This document shows positions 8,556 through 15,930 of a stretch of 64,000 nucleotides of DNA, one piece after another; position 1 is the stretch's first letter, and each line of letters starts with the position of its first letter. A model generated the notes under the pieces. The model was not told the origin of the DNA and did not search any database. It saw only the letters and a program-made list of their open reading frames with translations. The DNA is from Thermohalobaculum sp039026375. Its GTDB lineage: Bacteria; Pseudomonadota; Alphaproteobacteria; Rhodobacterales; Rhodobacteraceae. Location: contig JBCCML010000018.1 of assembly GCA_039026375.1 (NCBI GenBank), positions 18,484 through 82,483 on the forward strand, read 5' to 3'. The position numbers were made by a program, and so were the translations under genes.

Positions 8556-10436
8556 CTAGATCAGGGGCGTTTTTTGTCGCTTCGCCAAAAAGTGTGCGTA
8601 CTGCATGCCAACCACATGCGGATGACCAGGCATCCGCATACGGAAGCGCTCACCTCGCTGAGATTGCAATACGTCGTTCATCTGTTTTGTCGTTGGCATT
8701 TGCTGAAGCCGAGCGATGAGAGCGTCAATTTCAAACACGATTTCCGCCGCGCTACCTCGCAAACTTTGCATAGACTCAATGAGCAGATCGCGATTTTCGG
8801 TGAAGTCTAGGGTTGCCCCGAGGTACCATGCGTATTTGTCCGGGGATAAGCGTGCCTTATCGGGCATCAGGCCTGCCATCGCCTCGCGCAAAGGTGCGCG
8901 ATAGTTGCCATCCCAGACAACAAACTCAGGTGGCAGGCGGACGATGAACTCTATCAAAGACCGGTTCAGTAAAGGCGAAACGTAAGAGATCCCGAATTCA
9001 GCTGCATGTGATTGGATCTGCTCCTGCATCAACGTTAAGTGCGGTGAGGCCAGCAATTGCACCCGCATGTAGTGAACATCAGGTCGAACTGGTGGATCGG
9101 CTGCCATCACTCCCTGCCGGAACTCAGGTTTCAGCGTTTCCGCTTGCTTTGCTAATGTGGCGACCGGTCTTGTTAGCAGACGAGGGCCGTGCACACTAAA
9201 CCGCCCACCAAACATAAATGCCCTCAGTTCACCAATGACTTGCCTCAATGGTGAGCGCCCGCTTTGGTTTGAGCGCATCTTCGCAAGAGTAAGTGCTTTC
9301 CTTAGACGGCCAGCCAACGCCAAGTGCGCCAGGGCACCACCAATGAAGTAGCTTGAGCTTTCGTCGCCACCCCAACCCGAAAGGACACGAGTGGCACCGT
9401 CTGCCCGTGCAGATCGAAGCAAGACGCGATAAATCTCATCTGGATCGCTGGCGAGACCCGTTGTCGCGTCGATCGATCCCGTTATTCGAGGGATGGCGCT
9501 TGTGCCAGATATGCCGAACAGATCAATGTTATCGATTTCTGAGGCAACCCAAGCCGCTGCATGATGCTCAACCCGGATATCGTCTGGGATCCGATCATCT
9601 TCATAGGCAAAGCTGTAGCCTCTAACGCGCCGACTGGGGCCAACCACGTGCGCAGCCATCGCAGCGACGGATGTACTGTCTAATCCCCCGCTACAGTGAG
9701 TGACGACTGGTCCATTCGAGGGAATTGCCCTTTCGACAGCGTTTTTCAGGAGGGACCGCACCTCGCCGAAGACGTCGTCGGGAGACTCCCGATGAGAGAT
9801 CGGATTGCTTGCATCCAACGCCCAGTACTCTTGCTCGTGAATTCTTCCCCGCCGCACCTGCATGATCTGAGCACGTGGCGCTCGTTTGATGTCCCGATAG
9901 ATCGTGTCTTTTCCGACCGCTTGATTGGTTACTGATGCTTTAGCAACTGTACCGTGATCAATTTCACCGTCGGTCAAGTCTGAAATCACCAGCCCTGTGA
10001 TCAGCGATGCGAAGGCAAAGAACGCGTCGGGTTTGTGTATGTAGAATAGAGGTCGGCACCCAAACCTATCTCTGACCAAAGACAACGTCTCGTTTGCACT
10101 ATTCCAGTGGACGAATGAGAACTCGCCGTCCATTCGCTGTACTGCGTTGAGGGGTGACCGTCCAAAGCTCTCTGACACGACGGTTGGGTCGATCGCCTTG
10201 CCTAAAGGATCGTCACGAAAATACGCTGCATCTAAATCTCCAGCGAACAGCGTGTCGCCGAACTGGTGGAGGGTGTCACTGGTCTTGCAGACAAATTCCC
10301 GCACACCGACTGGGCCGAATTCCGCGCCGAACTGACGATAGCCCCCAGGAACCATCGCATAGCCCATCTTGTCTAAGATCGATTGGCAGTCCGTTCTGCC
10401 ATTCAGGGGCAGAATACCCGCCAGCAGCGTCGCCAT
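8556..10436 (-). CDS. Asparagine-synthetase-like ATP-dependent amide ligase, candidate lasso peptide macrolactam cyclase
   Basis: 626 residues. The N-terminal half resembles the class II glutaminase fold (MDGEFSFVHWN, LVRDRFGCRPLFYI near 102-132), but it begins MATLLAGILPLNG without the catalytic Cys2, so it should not hydrolyse glutamine. The second half has the PP-loop SGGLDS at 249-254 and GWGGDES at 354-360. The C-terminal SPLLNRSLIEFIVRLPPEF block is of asparagine-synthetase type. Lasso cyclases have this layout: they adenylate a side-chain carboxylate and close a lactam on the core N-terminus. Two small precursor-like genes lie directly upstream on the same strand. An unrelated beta-lactam- or Asn-synthetase-like role cannot be excluded. 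Confidence 0.78.
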   Translation of the reverse strand: MATLLAGILPLNGRTDCQSILDKMGYAMVPGGYRQFGAEFGPVGVREFVCKTSDTLHQFGDTLFAGDLDAAYFRDDPLGKAIDPTVVSESFGRSPLNAVQRMDGEFSFVHWNSANETLSLVRDRFGCRPLFYIHKPDAFFAFASLITGLVISDLTDGEIDHGTVAKASVTNQAVGKDTIYRDIKRAPRAQIMQVRRGRIHEQEYWALDASNPISHRESPDDVFGEVRSLLKNAVERAIPSNGPVVTHCSGGLDSTSVAAMAAHVVGPSRRVRGYSFAYEDDRIPDDIRVEHHAAAWVASEIDNIDLFGISGTSAIPRITGSIDATTGLASDPDEIYRVLLRSARADGATRVLSGWGGDESSSYFIGGALAHLALAGRLRKALTLAKMRSNQSGRSPLRQVIGELRAFMFGGRFSVHGPRLLTRPVATLAKQAETLKPEFRQGVMAADPPVRPDVHYMRVQLLASPHLTLMQEQIQSHAAEFGISYVSPLLNRSLIEFIVRLPPEFVVWDGNYRAPLREAMAGLMPDKARLSPDKYAWYLGATLDFTENRDLLIESMQSLRGSAAEIVFEIDALIARLQQMPTTKQMNDVLQSQRGERFRMRMPGHPHVVGMQYAHFLAKRQKTPLI

Positions 10437-10510
10437 ACCAATACCAATTTGGACAAATCAGCAGCCGAAGGAGTTGCTGTCGTCAACCCCGCAAAACGCA
10501 GTTTGGGGGT

Positions 10511-10663
10511 CTATGAGACGTCAGGGCTGTTTACGTTAGAGTTAACTTCTGGTGCTGGAACGAAGCCAGCTTGGGTGGAAAATAAGTCCACTGTTTCCAA
10601 CTCGGGTTTTACCCAATCGCGAAGACCACAGGATGTAGAAGCCATGTTTGTTTCATCAGACAC
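10511..10663 (-). CDS. Candidate lasso-type RiPP precursor peptide 1 (50 aa)
   Basis: A GTG start is preceded by GGAGG with 6-nt spacing, the best ribosome-binding site in this locus. The 50-codon product has W17, P20, L22 (WVKPELE), the leader recognition layout W/Y-x-x-P-x-L, then T30. If Thr is at position -2 as in lasso leaders, the predicted core is AGFVPAPEVNSNVNSPDVS with Glu at ring position 8, a legal lasso acceptor. It ends 74 bp before the cyclase-like gene. An in-frame ATG at codon 7 has no ribosome-binding site. An alternative core beginning at the Gly would put the Glu at 7. The product class is inferred, not shown. Confidence 0.72.
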   Translation of the reverse strand: MSDETNMASTSCGLRDWVKPELETVDLFSTQAGFVPAPEVNSNVNSPDVS

Positions 10664-10744
10664 AGTACACCTCCGACGTGTGTCAATCAGATGGCATATG
10701 CCTTCTGAAGAATGGGGTATGGAATAACAACCGTCCTTAACCGT

Positions 10745-10897
10745 TTAAGACACGGGTGCCGTCGGTTGGGCCGTACTTTCTGGGGCATAGGTCGATCCAA
10801 CCTCAGTCAAACCCATTTCAACGCTTTCTAGGCTTGGCGCCGTCCAGGCCTTAAGTTGCTCACCGCTCGTTCCGGTCCTGTCAATGTCATGGGACAT
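10745..10897 (-). CDS. Candidate lasso-type RiPP precursor peptide 2 (50 aa)
   Basis: ATG start with AGGA 6 nt upstream. The 50-codon product is clearly a paralogue of the peptide at 10511-10663. W18, P21, L23, E24 and V26 lie in the leader (WTAPSLESVE), then T31, G34 and A38-P39-E40 at exactly the same spacing as in peptide 1. The predicted core is VGSTYAPESTAQPTAPVS with Glu at position 8. Outside the conserved positions the core is quite different, as expected for a diversifying precursor pair. Val as first core residue would be unusual for a lasso peptide. It lies 81 bp upstream of precursor 1. Confidence 0.7.
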   Translation of the reverse strand: MSHDIDRTGTSGEQLKAWTAPSLESVEMGLTEVGSTYAPESTAQPTAPVS

Positions 10898-11214
10898 CTT
10901 CAATCCTATTCGTACGCTCGACGCCTTACGCCGTCCTCGCCAACACAGTCGCAGCTGTTCGCCATGTTACATCAGTTTTCACCGCTTCGGCGTATCGCTG
11001 CATCGCACCCAAAAGTCAATGTTCCCTACGCGTTTTACCAGGCGTTCCCGCTGTGATTGATCTATCCCTGATCTTCGTTTCGATACAGGACAGGCGAATT
11101 GCATTTCGCTAATCAAGAACGCGGACTTGCAACAAGTTTATCAGGTGACGAGGGCGCTTTCCTGATTTCCATGATCTATGGTTGGTCTTCCGTAATCGCA
11201 TGCCCCGCTCAGTC
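10898..11214. other. Intergenic region between the RiPP-like operon and the DMT transporter
   Basis: About 300 bp with no credible coding frame of either strand and no third W-x-x-P-x-L peptide. It must carry the divergent promoters of both flanking units. A candidate minus-strand promoter is listed separately. Confidence 0.5.
10991..11019 (-). promoter_or_regulatory. Candidate promoter of the RiPP-like operon
   Basis: On the minus strand TTGACT (11019-11014) is followed after 17 bp by GATACG (10996-10991), about 94 nt before the ATG of precursor 2. The -35 is good and the -10 poor, so this is tentative. Confidence 0.3.
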
Positions 11215-12126
11215 ATGAATGAACACGCCGAACCTGTTGTACGCCCTGTCGCCGGCATTCTTTGGATGTTGTTGACCGGGATCCTGTTCGTTGCAGTTAC
11301 AGGGATTGTGCGGCACTTGGGTAGTGACATGCCAGCGCCGGAGGCTGCATTTATCCGCTACGCCATAGGCCTGATATTGATCCTGCCAGCCTTTAAACTG
11401 CTGCTTACCAACATGCCGACAGCGATAGAATGGCGCAATTATGCTGTCAGAGGTGTGGTCCACGGCGTCGGCGTGATGCTTTGGTTCTATGCCATGGCGC
11501 GCATACCAATCGCTGAAGTCACGGCCATCGGATATACGGCGCCGATCTTCGTGACGATTGGCGCGGCCCTGTTTCTCGGTGAGAGGCTCCAGGTCAGGCG
11601 TATCGGCGCCGTCCTGGCAGCGTTTGGAGGCGCTCTTGTCATCCTGCGGCCTGGCTTTCAGGAACTTAATAATGGTCAATTGGCTCAGGTTTGTGCGGCG
11701 CCCCTGTTCGCTGCATCGTTCCTGCTCGCGAAAAAGTTCACTGCGGACGCTCCGCCGAGCCTGATTGTCGCGATGCTCTCGGTGTTTTGTACACTGACCT
11801 TGTTGCCCGCCGCATTACTGAACTGGCATGACCCGACTTGGGAAGAAGTGGGTTGGCTGGCGTTGACCGCATGCTTCGCAACGGCTGGACACTACACGCT
11901 GACGCAGGCCTTCAGGTGCGCCCCAATCACGCTGACCCAGCCGGTGCAGTTTCTTCAGCTGGTCTGGGCGACCCTGTTAGGCATGGCTGTGTTTGGCGAG
12001 GCACTGGACCCGTACGTGCTGGTCGGTGGGGCGGTAATCGTGGGTTCGGCCACTTACATCTCCCATCGCGAAATGGTGGTGGCCCGGCGCGCCCAGACAC
12101 CACCAGCGACGGCGACAAAGGTCTGA
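11215..12126 (+). CDS. DMT superfamily (EamA) transporter
   Basis: 303-residue integral membrane protein with about ten hydrophobic segments in two EamA repeats. The first covers GILWMLLTGILFVAVTGIVRHLG to GALVILRPG, and the second ends WATLLGMAVFGEALDPYVLVGGAVIVG. Family members export metabolites or amino acids. The start is uncertain: ATG 11215, ATG 11200 and TTG 11182 are in frame and none has a good ribosome-binding site. It is divergent from the RiPP-like genes and could export their product, but nothing specific links them. Confidence 0.87.
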   Translation: MNEHAEPVVRPVAGILWMLLTGILFVAVTGIVRHLGSDMPAPEAAFIRYAIGLILILPAFKLLLTNMPTAIEWRNYAVRGVVHGVGVMLWFYAMARIPIAEVTAIGYTAPIFVTIGAALFLGERLQVRRIGAVLAAFGGALVILRPGFQELNNGQLAQVCAAPLFAASFLLAKKFTADAPPSLIVAMLSVFCTLTLLPAALLNWHDPTWEEVGWLALTACFATAGHYTLTQAFRCAPITLTQPVQFLQLVWATLLGMAVFGEALDPYVLVGGAVIVGSATYISHREMVVARRAQTPPATATKV

Positions 12127-12180
12127 ACCGGACAGAGTGTAACGTTTCTCACATAAAAAGTCCGTGTTCGTAGAACCATG

Positions 12181-12196
12181 TGTAGCGGCTGCTACA
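12181..12196. promoter_or_regulatory. Palindromic operator-like site upstream of the RTX gene
   Basis: TGTAGC-GGCT-GCTACA, a 6-bp perfect inverted repeat about 60 bp before the RTX ATG and 54 bp after the transporter stop. The size and position suit a regulator-binding site or a small hairpin. Confidence 0.35.
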
Positions 12197-12257
12197 GATT
12201 CGCTTTGCTGCACACGGCAGTCTCTCAGCAACACGCAGAAGACAGTGGAGCGAGACG

Positions 12258-13049
12258 ATGATCACCTTCGAAGCCATGATCGAGACGGCGTCATTCCCAA
12301 CGCTGATCCCGGTGAAGAGCCAGCCATTCCAGGCGCCGACGCAGCTGCCCACTGGGCCCAATCCGTCATCCGGCACCGCCGGTACTCAGAAACACCTTTG
12401 GGGCAGCTGGTCGAACGACATCTTCGGCGGCGGTAATCATGGAGAAGCGCCGATCGCAACCGCCTATCATGGTGGCGCCGGTCGCGACACGGTCGACTAC
12501 TCCGCTTACTCGGTGGACCAGGGCGACGCGATCAACGTGAACCTGAAGATCGGCATGAGCTTCAGCCTGTCCGGTCGCTCTCAAGGAGACACTTTCGACT
12601 CGATCGAGAACATCATTGGCACGCGCTGGAACGACGTGATCGTCGGCGATGACAAGCTGATAGGCAATACGTTGGAGGGCGGGGACGGCCGTGACGTCAT
12701 CCAAGGAGAAGGTGGCGCTGACCTGATCGTCGGCGGCGGCAGTTCCGATACCATGACGGGGGGCGCACAGGACGACACCTTTCGCTTTTATTACTATGAC
12801 TCGTTTTCATACCTGACGCCGGACGTCATCAAGGACTTCGACCAAAACGGTGACGACCTGCTGGAGTTTGTCTTTGACAAGCCAAAGGAAGCCGCCTGGC
12901 GCGCCGAGGCTTGGGTGCACGAAGGCGCTGAGGGCACCATGGTCTTCGGAACCGAACAACTGGATAAGGGAGCGCATGATCGGTTTGCGGTCTTCTTGGA
13001 GGGCCTGGCTGTCGAGAATGTCGGCGCAGACGACATCGCCTTTATCTGA
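12258..13049 (+). CDS. RTX / hemolysin-type calcium-binding protein
   Basis: 263-residue acidic protein with glycine-rich nonapeptide repeats around residues 65-175 (GGAGRDTVDY, NTLEGGDGRDVIQGEGGADLIVGG, DTMTGGAQDDTF), which coil around Ca2+. There is no N-terminal signal peptide, as expected for type I secretion using a C-terminal signal. It ends in hydrophobic residues (DDIAFI). GGAG precedes the ATG. No type I ABC exporter or adaptor gene is adjacent, so secretion would rely on a system elsewhere. Confidence 0.85.
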   Translation: MITFEAMIETASFPTLIPVKSQPFQAPTQLPTGPNPSSGTAGTQKHLWGSWSNDIFGGGNHGEAPIATAYHGGAGRDTVDYSAYSVDQGDAINVNLKIGMSFSLSGRSQGDTFDSIENIIGTRWNDVIVGDDKLIGNTLEGGDGRDVIQGEGGADLIVGGGSSDTMTGGAQDDTFRFYYYDSFSYLTPDVIKDFDQNGDDLLEFVFDKPKEAAWRAEAWVHEGAEGTMVFGTEQLDKGAHDRFAVFLEGLAVENVGADDIAFI

Positions 13050-13168
13050 AGCTTGAGCGCGGACGAGCGGGCCAAATGGCAAAGAAGTGCAGTTGGCCTG
13101 CCGGTCAGCCGTCCAACGACGAAAGACTTGCTCCCTTGGTTAAGCGTGCCACCTATCGCGAGGACAAG

Positions 13169-14302
13169 CTACTTCAGTGTCGCGAGCAGGCCGGCGATCA
13201 GTTTGCCGCGCTCGGCCAGGCTTTCTACTTCGATGTGCTCGGTGAGCGTGTGCAGGCCGTGCCCACGCGGACCAAGACTGTCTAGTGTTGGAATGCCCAT
13301 AGCGCCCGTGAAGTTGCCGTCCGAACCGCCACCTGCCATTTCCGCTGGGATGTCGTAGCCCAGATCGTTAGCTAAGCTGCGAGCATGTTCGTAGAGTGCG
13401 CGTGTCCGATCATCGGGTTCCCAAACGGGCCGGGTCACGCCGCGGGTTACCGTGAAGCTCAAATCCTCCCCTGTATAGGACAGCGCCAACATCTTCTCGA
13501 CCGCAGCATCAAGATCCGACTGTTTCTTGGCCATGACAAGGGCCTGCGCCGAGCAGCCGGACGGCACGCAGTTCACGTGCAGTTGCTCAGACTGGACGCA
13601 TCCGCATGAGTATGTGGCGTCATCCGTGGTCAGTGCCTCGATCTCCAGGATCTTCTTCGACATCTCATGAACTGCTGAGACACCCTTGCGGGGATCCACG
13701 CCCGCGTGGTTGGGCTTGCCGCGAGACTCCAGGTTGAACCTCGCGATCGCGTAGCGGCCCCAGACAACGCGTCCGTTGGCCCAGGACGGCTCCGGCACCA
13801 GCACGTAGGCCTGATGGCGGGCGCTCGCCTCGATGACTTCGCGGGTAGACGGCGTGCCGATTTCCTCGTCCGGCGTGAAAAGCACGGTGATGGGCAACGG
13901 TGTCTCGATGCCCGCGGCCACCAGTTGGCGGATTGCCTCTAGGCTTATGTAGTTACCGGACTTCATGTCCTGGATGCCGGGGCCCCAGGCCTTGCCATCC
14001 TCGTAGCGGAACGGATTCACCTTGAGTGTGCCCAGTGGATGCACCGTGTCCATGTGCCCTGCGATCAGAATACCGGGCGTGCCGGCCTTTGGGTGGGGAA
14101 AGGTCGCACGCACGCAACCGCCGCACCCAAGCCTTCCTGGGATCCGTTCAATGGTGGCGCCCATTGCCGCCAGTTCATACGCGGCCAGATCGATCATCCG
14201 ATCGACTGCCGCCGCGTCATGGGTTGGACTTTCACACTCGACCCAGGGTTCCAGCCCCCGGACCATCACATCATTATCAAACGGCAGTGCGTTGAAATCC
14301 AT
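13169..14302 (-). CDS. M20 family metallopeptidase (carboxypeptidase G2 / ArgE-like)
   Basis: 377-residue zinc amidohydrolase. Metal and catalytic motifs: IAGHMDTVHPLG, GPGIQDMKSG, and TPDEEIGT with the general-base Glu pair. The dimerisation lid (SRGKPNHAGVDPRKGVSAVHEMSK) follows. A C-terminal GGGSDGN and GPRGHGLHTLTEHI supply the last ligand. It is of the glutamate carboxypeptidase type; the substrate is unknown. GGGGGAG precedes the ATG. It lies 26 bp downstream of another M20 hydrolase in the same orientation. Confidence 0.9.
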   Translation of the reverse strand: MDFNALPFDNDVMVRGLEPWVECESPTHDAAAVDRMIDLAAYELAAMGATIERIPGRLGCGGCVRATFPHPKAGTPGILIAGHMDTVHPLGTLKVNPFRYEDGKAWGPGIQDMKSGNYISLEAIRQLVAAGIETPLPITVLFTPDEEIGTPSTREVIEASARHQAYVLVPEPSWANGRVVWGRYAIARFNLESRGKPNHAGVDPRKGVSAVHEMSKKILEIEALTTDDATYSCGCVQSEQLHVNCVPSGCSAQALVMAKKQSDLDAAVEKMLALSYTGEDLSFTVTRGVTRPVWEPDDRTRALYEHARSLANDLGYDIPAEMAGGGSDGNFTGAMGIPTLDSLGPRGHGLHTLTEHIEVESLAERGKLIAGLLATLK

Positions 14303-14328
14303 TGTCTTTCTCCCCCGGAAAGCTGCCC

Positions 14329-15489
14329 TTACGCCGCGGTGCGTTGTTCGATCAGCTTGGCGTAAATTGAGGCACCGACGGGCAGCATCTCGTCATCAAG
14401 GATGAAACCGTCGTTGTGCAACGGCACGTCACCTGCATGGCCAAGCGTGCAGTAAGCGCCGGGCACCACGCGCAACATATCGGCGAAGTCCTCAGACCCG
14501 GTCTTAACCTTGGGAGTGACCTCAGTGTTCTCGGCCCCGACCACCTCGGCCGCGATGTTCAGCATCACATGGCTGAGCTTGTCGTCATTGACCAGGACGT
14601 CGAAGATCTCCTGGTTCTTGTACTCAATTTCGACGCCATAGGCTTGTCCAAGGCCTTTGGCGAGATCGGCCATGCGTCCACGCACCATGTTGGCCACTTC
14701 GGTGTCGAAATAGCGCATGGTGCCTGAGACCGTCGCATCTGTGGGGATCACGTTGTAGGCAGCGCCCGCATGGATCTGCGTCACCGACAGCACCAGCGGC
14801 TCGGTCGGTGGGACGTTCCGTGCTACAATGGATTGTAGCTGTTGGACCAACGCAGTTGCGATCAAGATCGGATCGCGCGACTTTTCGGGCATCGCTGCAT
14901 GGCTGCCATAGCCGTGGATGATAAAGTCAAAGAAGTCCGCGCCAGCCATCGCTTCCCCTGGCTTGACGCCCACCTTGTGGGGGTCGTGGTACGGTGAGTT
15001 GTGCATGCCGTAGACCTCGTCACAGGGGAAACGTTCGAACAACTTGTCAGCCAACATGGCGCGAGCGCCACCGAGACCTTCCTCGGCAGGTTGGAAGATA
15101 AAGACTGCAGTGCCGGAGAAATCCTTGGTTTCGGCGAGATAGCGTGCCGCACCCAGCAGCATAGCTGTATGGGCATCATGTCCGCAGGCGTGCATCACAC
15201 CGGGTGTTTTTGAGGCCCACGGCAAGTTTGTCTTCTCATCAATTGGCAAGGCGTCCATGTCGGCGCGCAGACCAATCCGCCGGCCTTCGCCAGTAGTACC
15301 GTGCAGGATGCCGACGACACCAGTGTTGCCGACGCCCGTATGTGTCTCGATCCCCCATTGCCGAAGCAGGTCTGCGACGATGCCTGAGGTGCGAACTTCC
15401 TGCATGCCCAGTTCTGGATGCTGGTGGAAGTCGCGGCGGATAGCGGTCAGATCGTCGGCAAATTCGGCAATTCGGTCGATAATGGGCAC
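14329..15489 (-). CDS. M20 family amidohydrolase (hippurate hydrolase / IAA-amino acid hydrolase type)
   Basis: 386 residues. FHQHPELGMQEVRTS near residue 21, RADMDALPIDE, GVMHACGHDAHTAMLLGAA and FIFQPAEEGLGGA are the typical M20D blocks, with Cys-Gly-His-Asp metal ligands and the Glu pair. PGAYCTLGHAGDVPLHNDGF closes the active site. The enzyme removes an acyl group from an N-acyl amino acid or similar amide. The GTG start follows AAGGAG. It is in an apparent operon with the other M20 gene. Confidence 0.92.
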   Translation of the reverse strand: MPIIDRIAEFADDLTAIRRDFHQHPELGMQEVRTSGIVADLLRQWGIETHTGVGNTGVVGILHGTTGEGRRIGLRADMDALPIDEKTNLPWASKTPGVMHACGHDAHTAMLLGAARYLAETKDFSGTAVFIFQPAEEGLGGARAMLADKLFERFPCDEVYGMHNSPYHDPHKVGVKPGEAMAGADFFDFIIHGYGSHAAMPEKSRDPILIATALVQQLQSIVARNVPPTEPLVLSVTQIHAGAAYNVIPTDATVSGTMRYFDTEVANMVRGRMADLAKGLGQAYGVEIEYKNQEIFDVLVNDDKLSHVMLNIAAEVVGAENTEVTPKVKTGSEDFADMLRVVPGAYCTLGHAGDVPLHNDGFILDDEMLPVGASIYAKLIEQRTAA

Positions 15490-15558
15490 AAGTGCTCTCC
15501 TTGCAGGGGGCCAAGTCGGTTAGGGGCAGTATTTGTAATGGTTGCCGGGGCATGCCCG

Positions 15559-15930
15559 TCAGTTAAGGCTCAGATAAGGTGACCAATCTGGCACCGCGAC
15601 GCGCGGCACTGAGACGATCAGGTCACCTAGTAACAGAAAGGATAGGGTTTTCCCGTGCCGATCCAGCCCTAGAGAGGCGTTTACGCCCCCTTGCAGGGCA
15701 CCGGGGATGACGAAGTTCAGCGCCATGAGGTTCGGCAGCTCAAATCGTTGGCAATTGGTCACGCCTAGATGGGCAAAAGTCTGTGTGACACGGGCTGCCG
15801 TCACCTGTTCCAGCAGGTACGGCCACGCCTCGGCACGGTAGGCGATGACTGAAACATTGCTGGTATCGCCCTTGTCGCCAGCGCGCCCGTGGGCGACGGC
15901 GTGAAGTGGCAGGTCAAGCTGCGAAGTCAT
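15559..15930 (-). CDS. AtuA-related small partner protein
   Basis: 123-residue protein with the N-terminal block PLHAVAHGRAGDKGDTSNVSVIAY and FELPNLMALNFVIPGALQGGVNASLGLDRHGKTLS, which recur in the small domain found beside or fused to AtuA-family proteins. The ATG overlaps the stop of the AtuA gene (ATGA), indicating coupled translation and probably complex formation. Function is inferred only from the partner. Confidence 0.8.
   Translation of the reverse strand: MTSQLDLPLHAVAHGRAGDKGDTSNVSVIAYRAEAWPYLLEQVTAARVTQTFAHLGVTNCQRFELPNLMALNFVIPGALQGGVNASLGLDRHGKTLSFLLLGDLIVSVPRVAVPDWSPYLSLN

Noticed and set aside
8556..10436. Genuine glutamine-dependent asparagine synthetase (AsnB)
   Set aside because: Cys2 of the glutaminase domain is absent, the length is atypical, and two precursor-like peptides sit directly upstream.
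10856..11056. Plus-strand 66-codon frame upstream of the DMT transporter
   Set aside because: It is opposite the precursor 2 gene and has no ribosome-binding site or homology.
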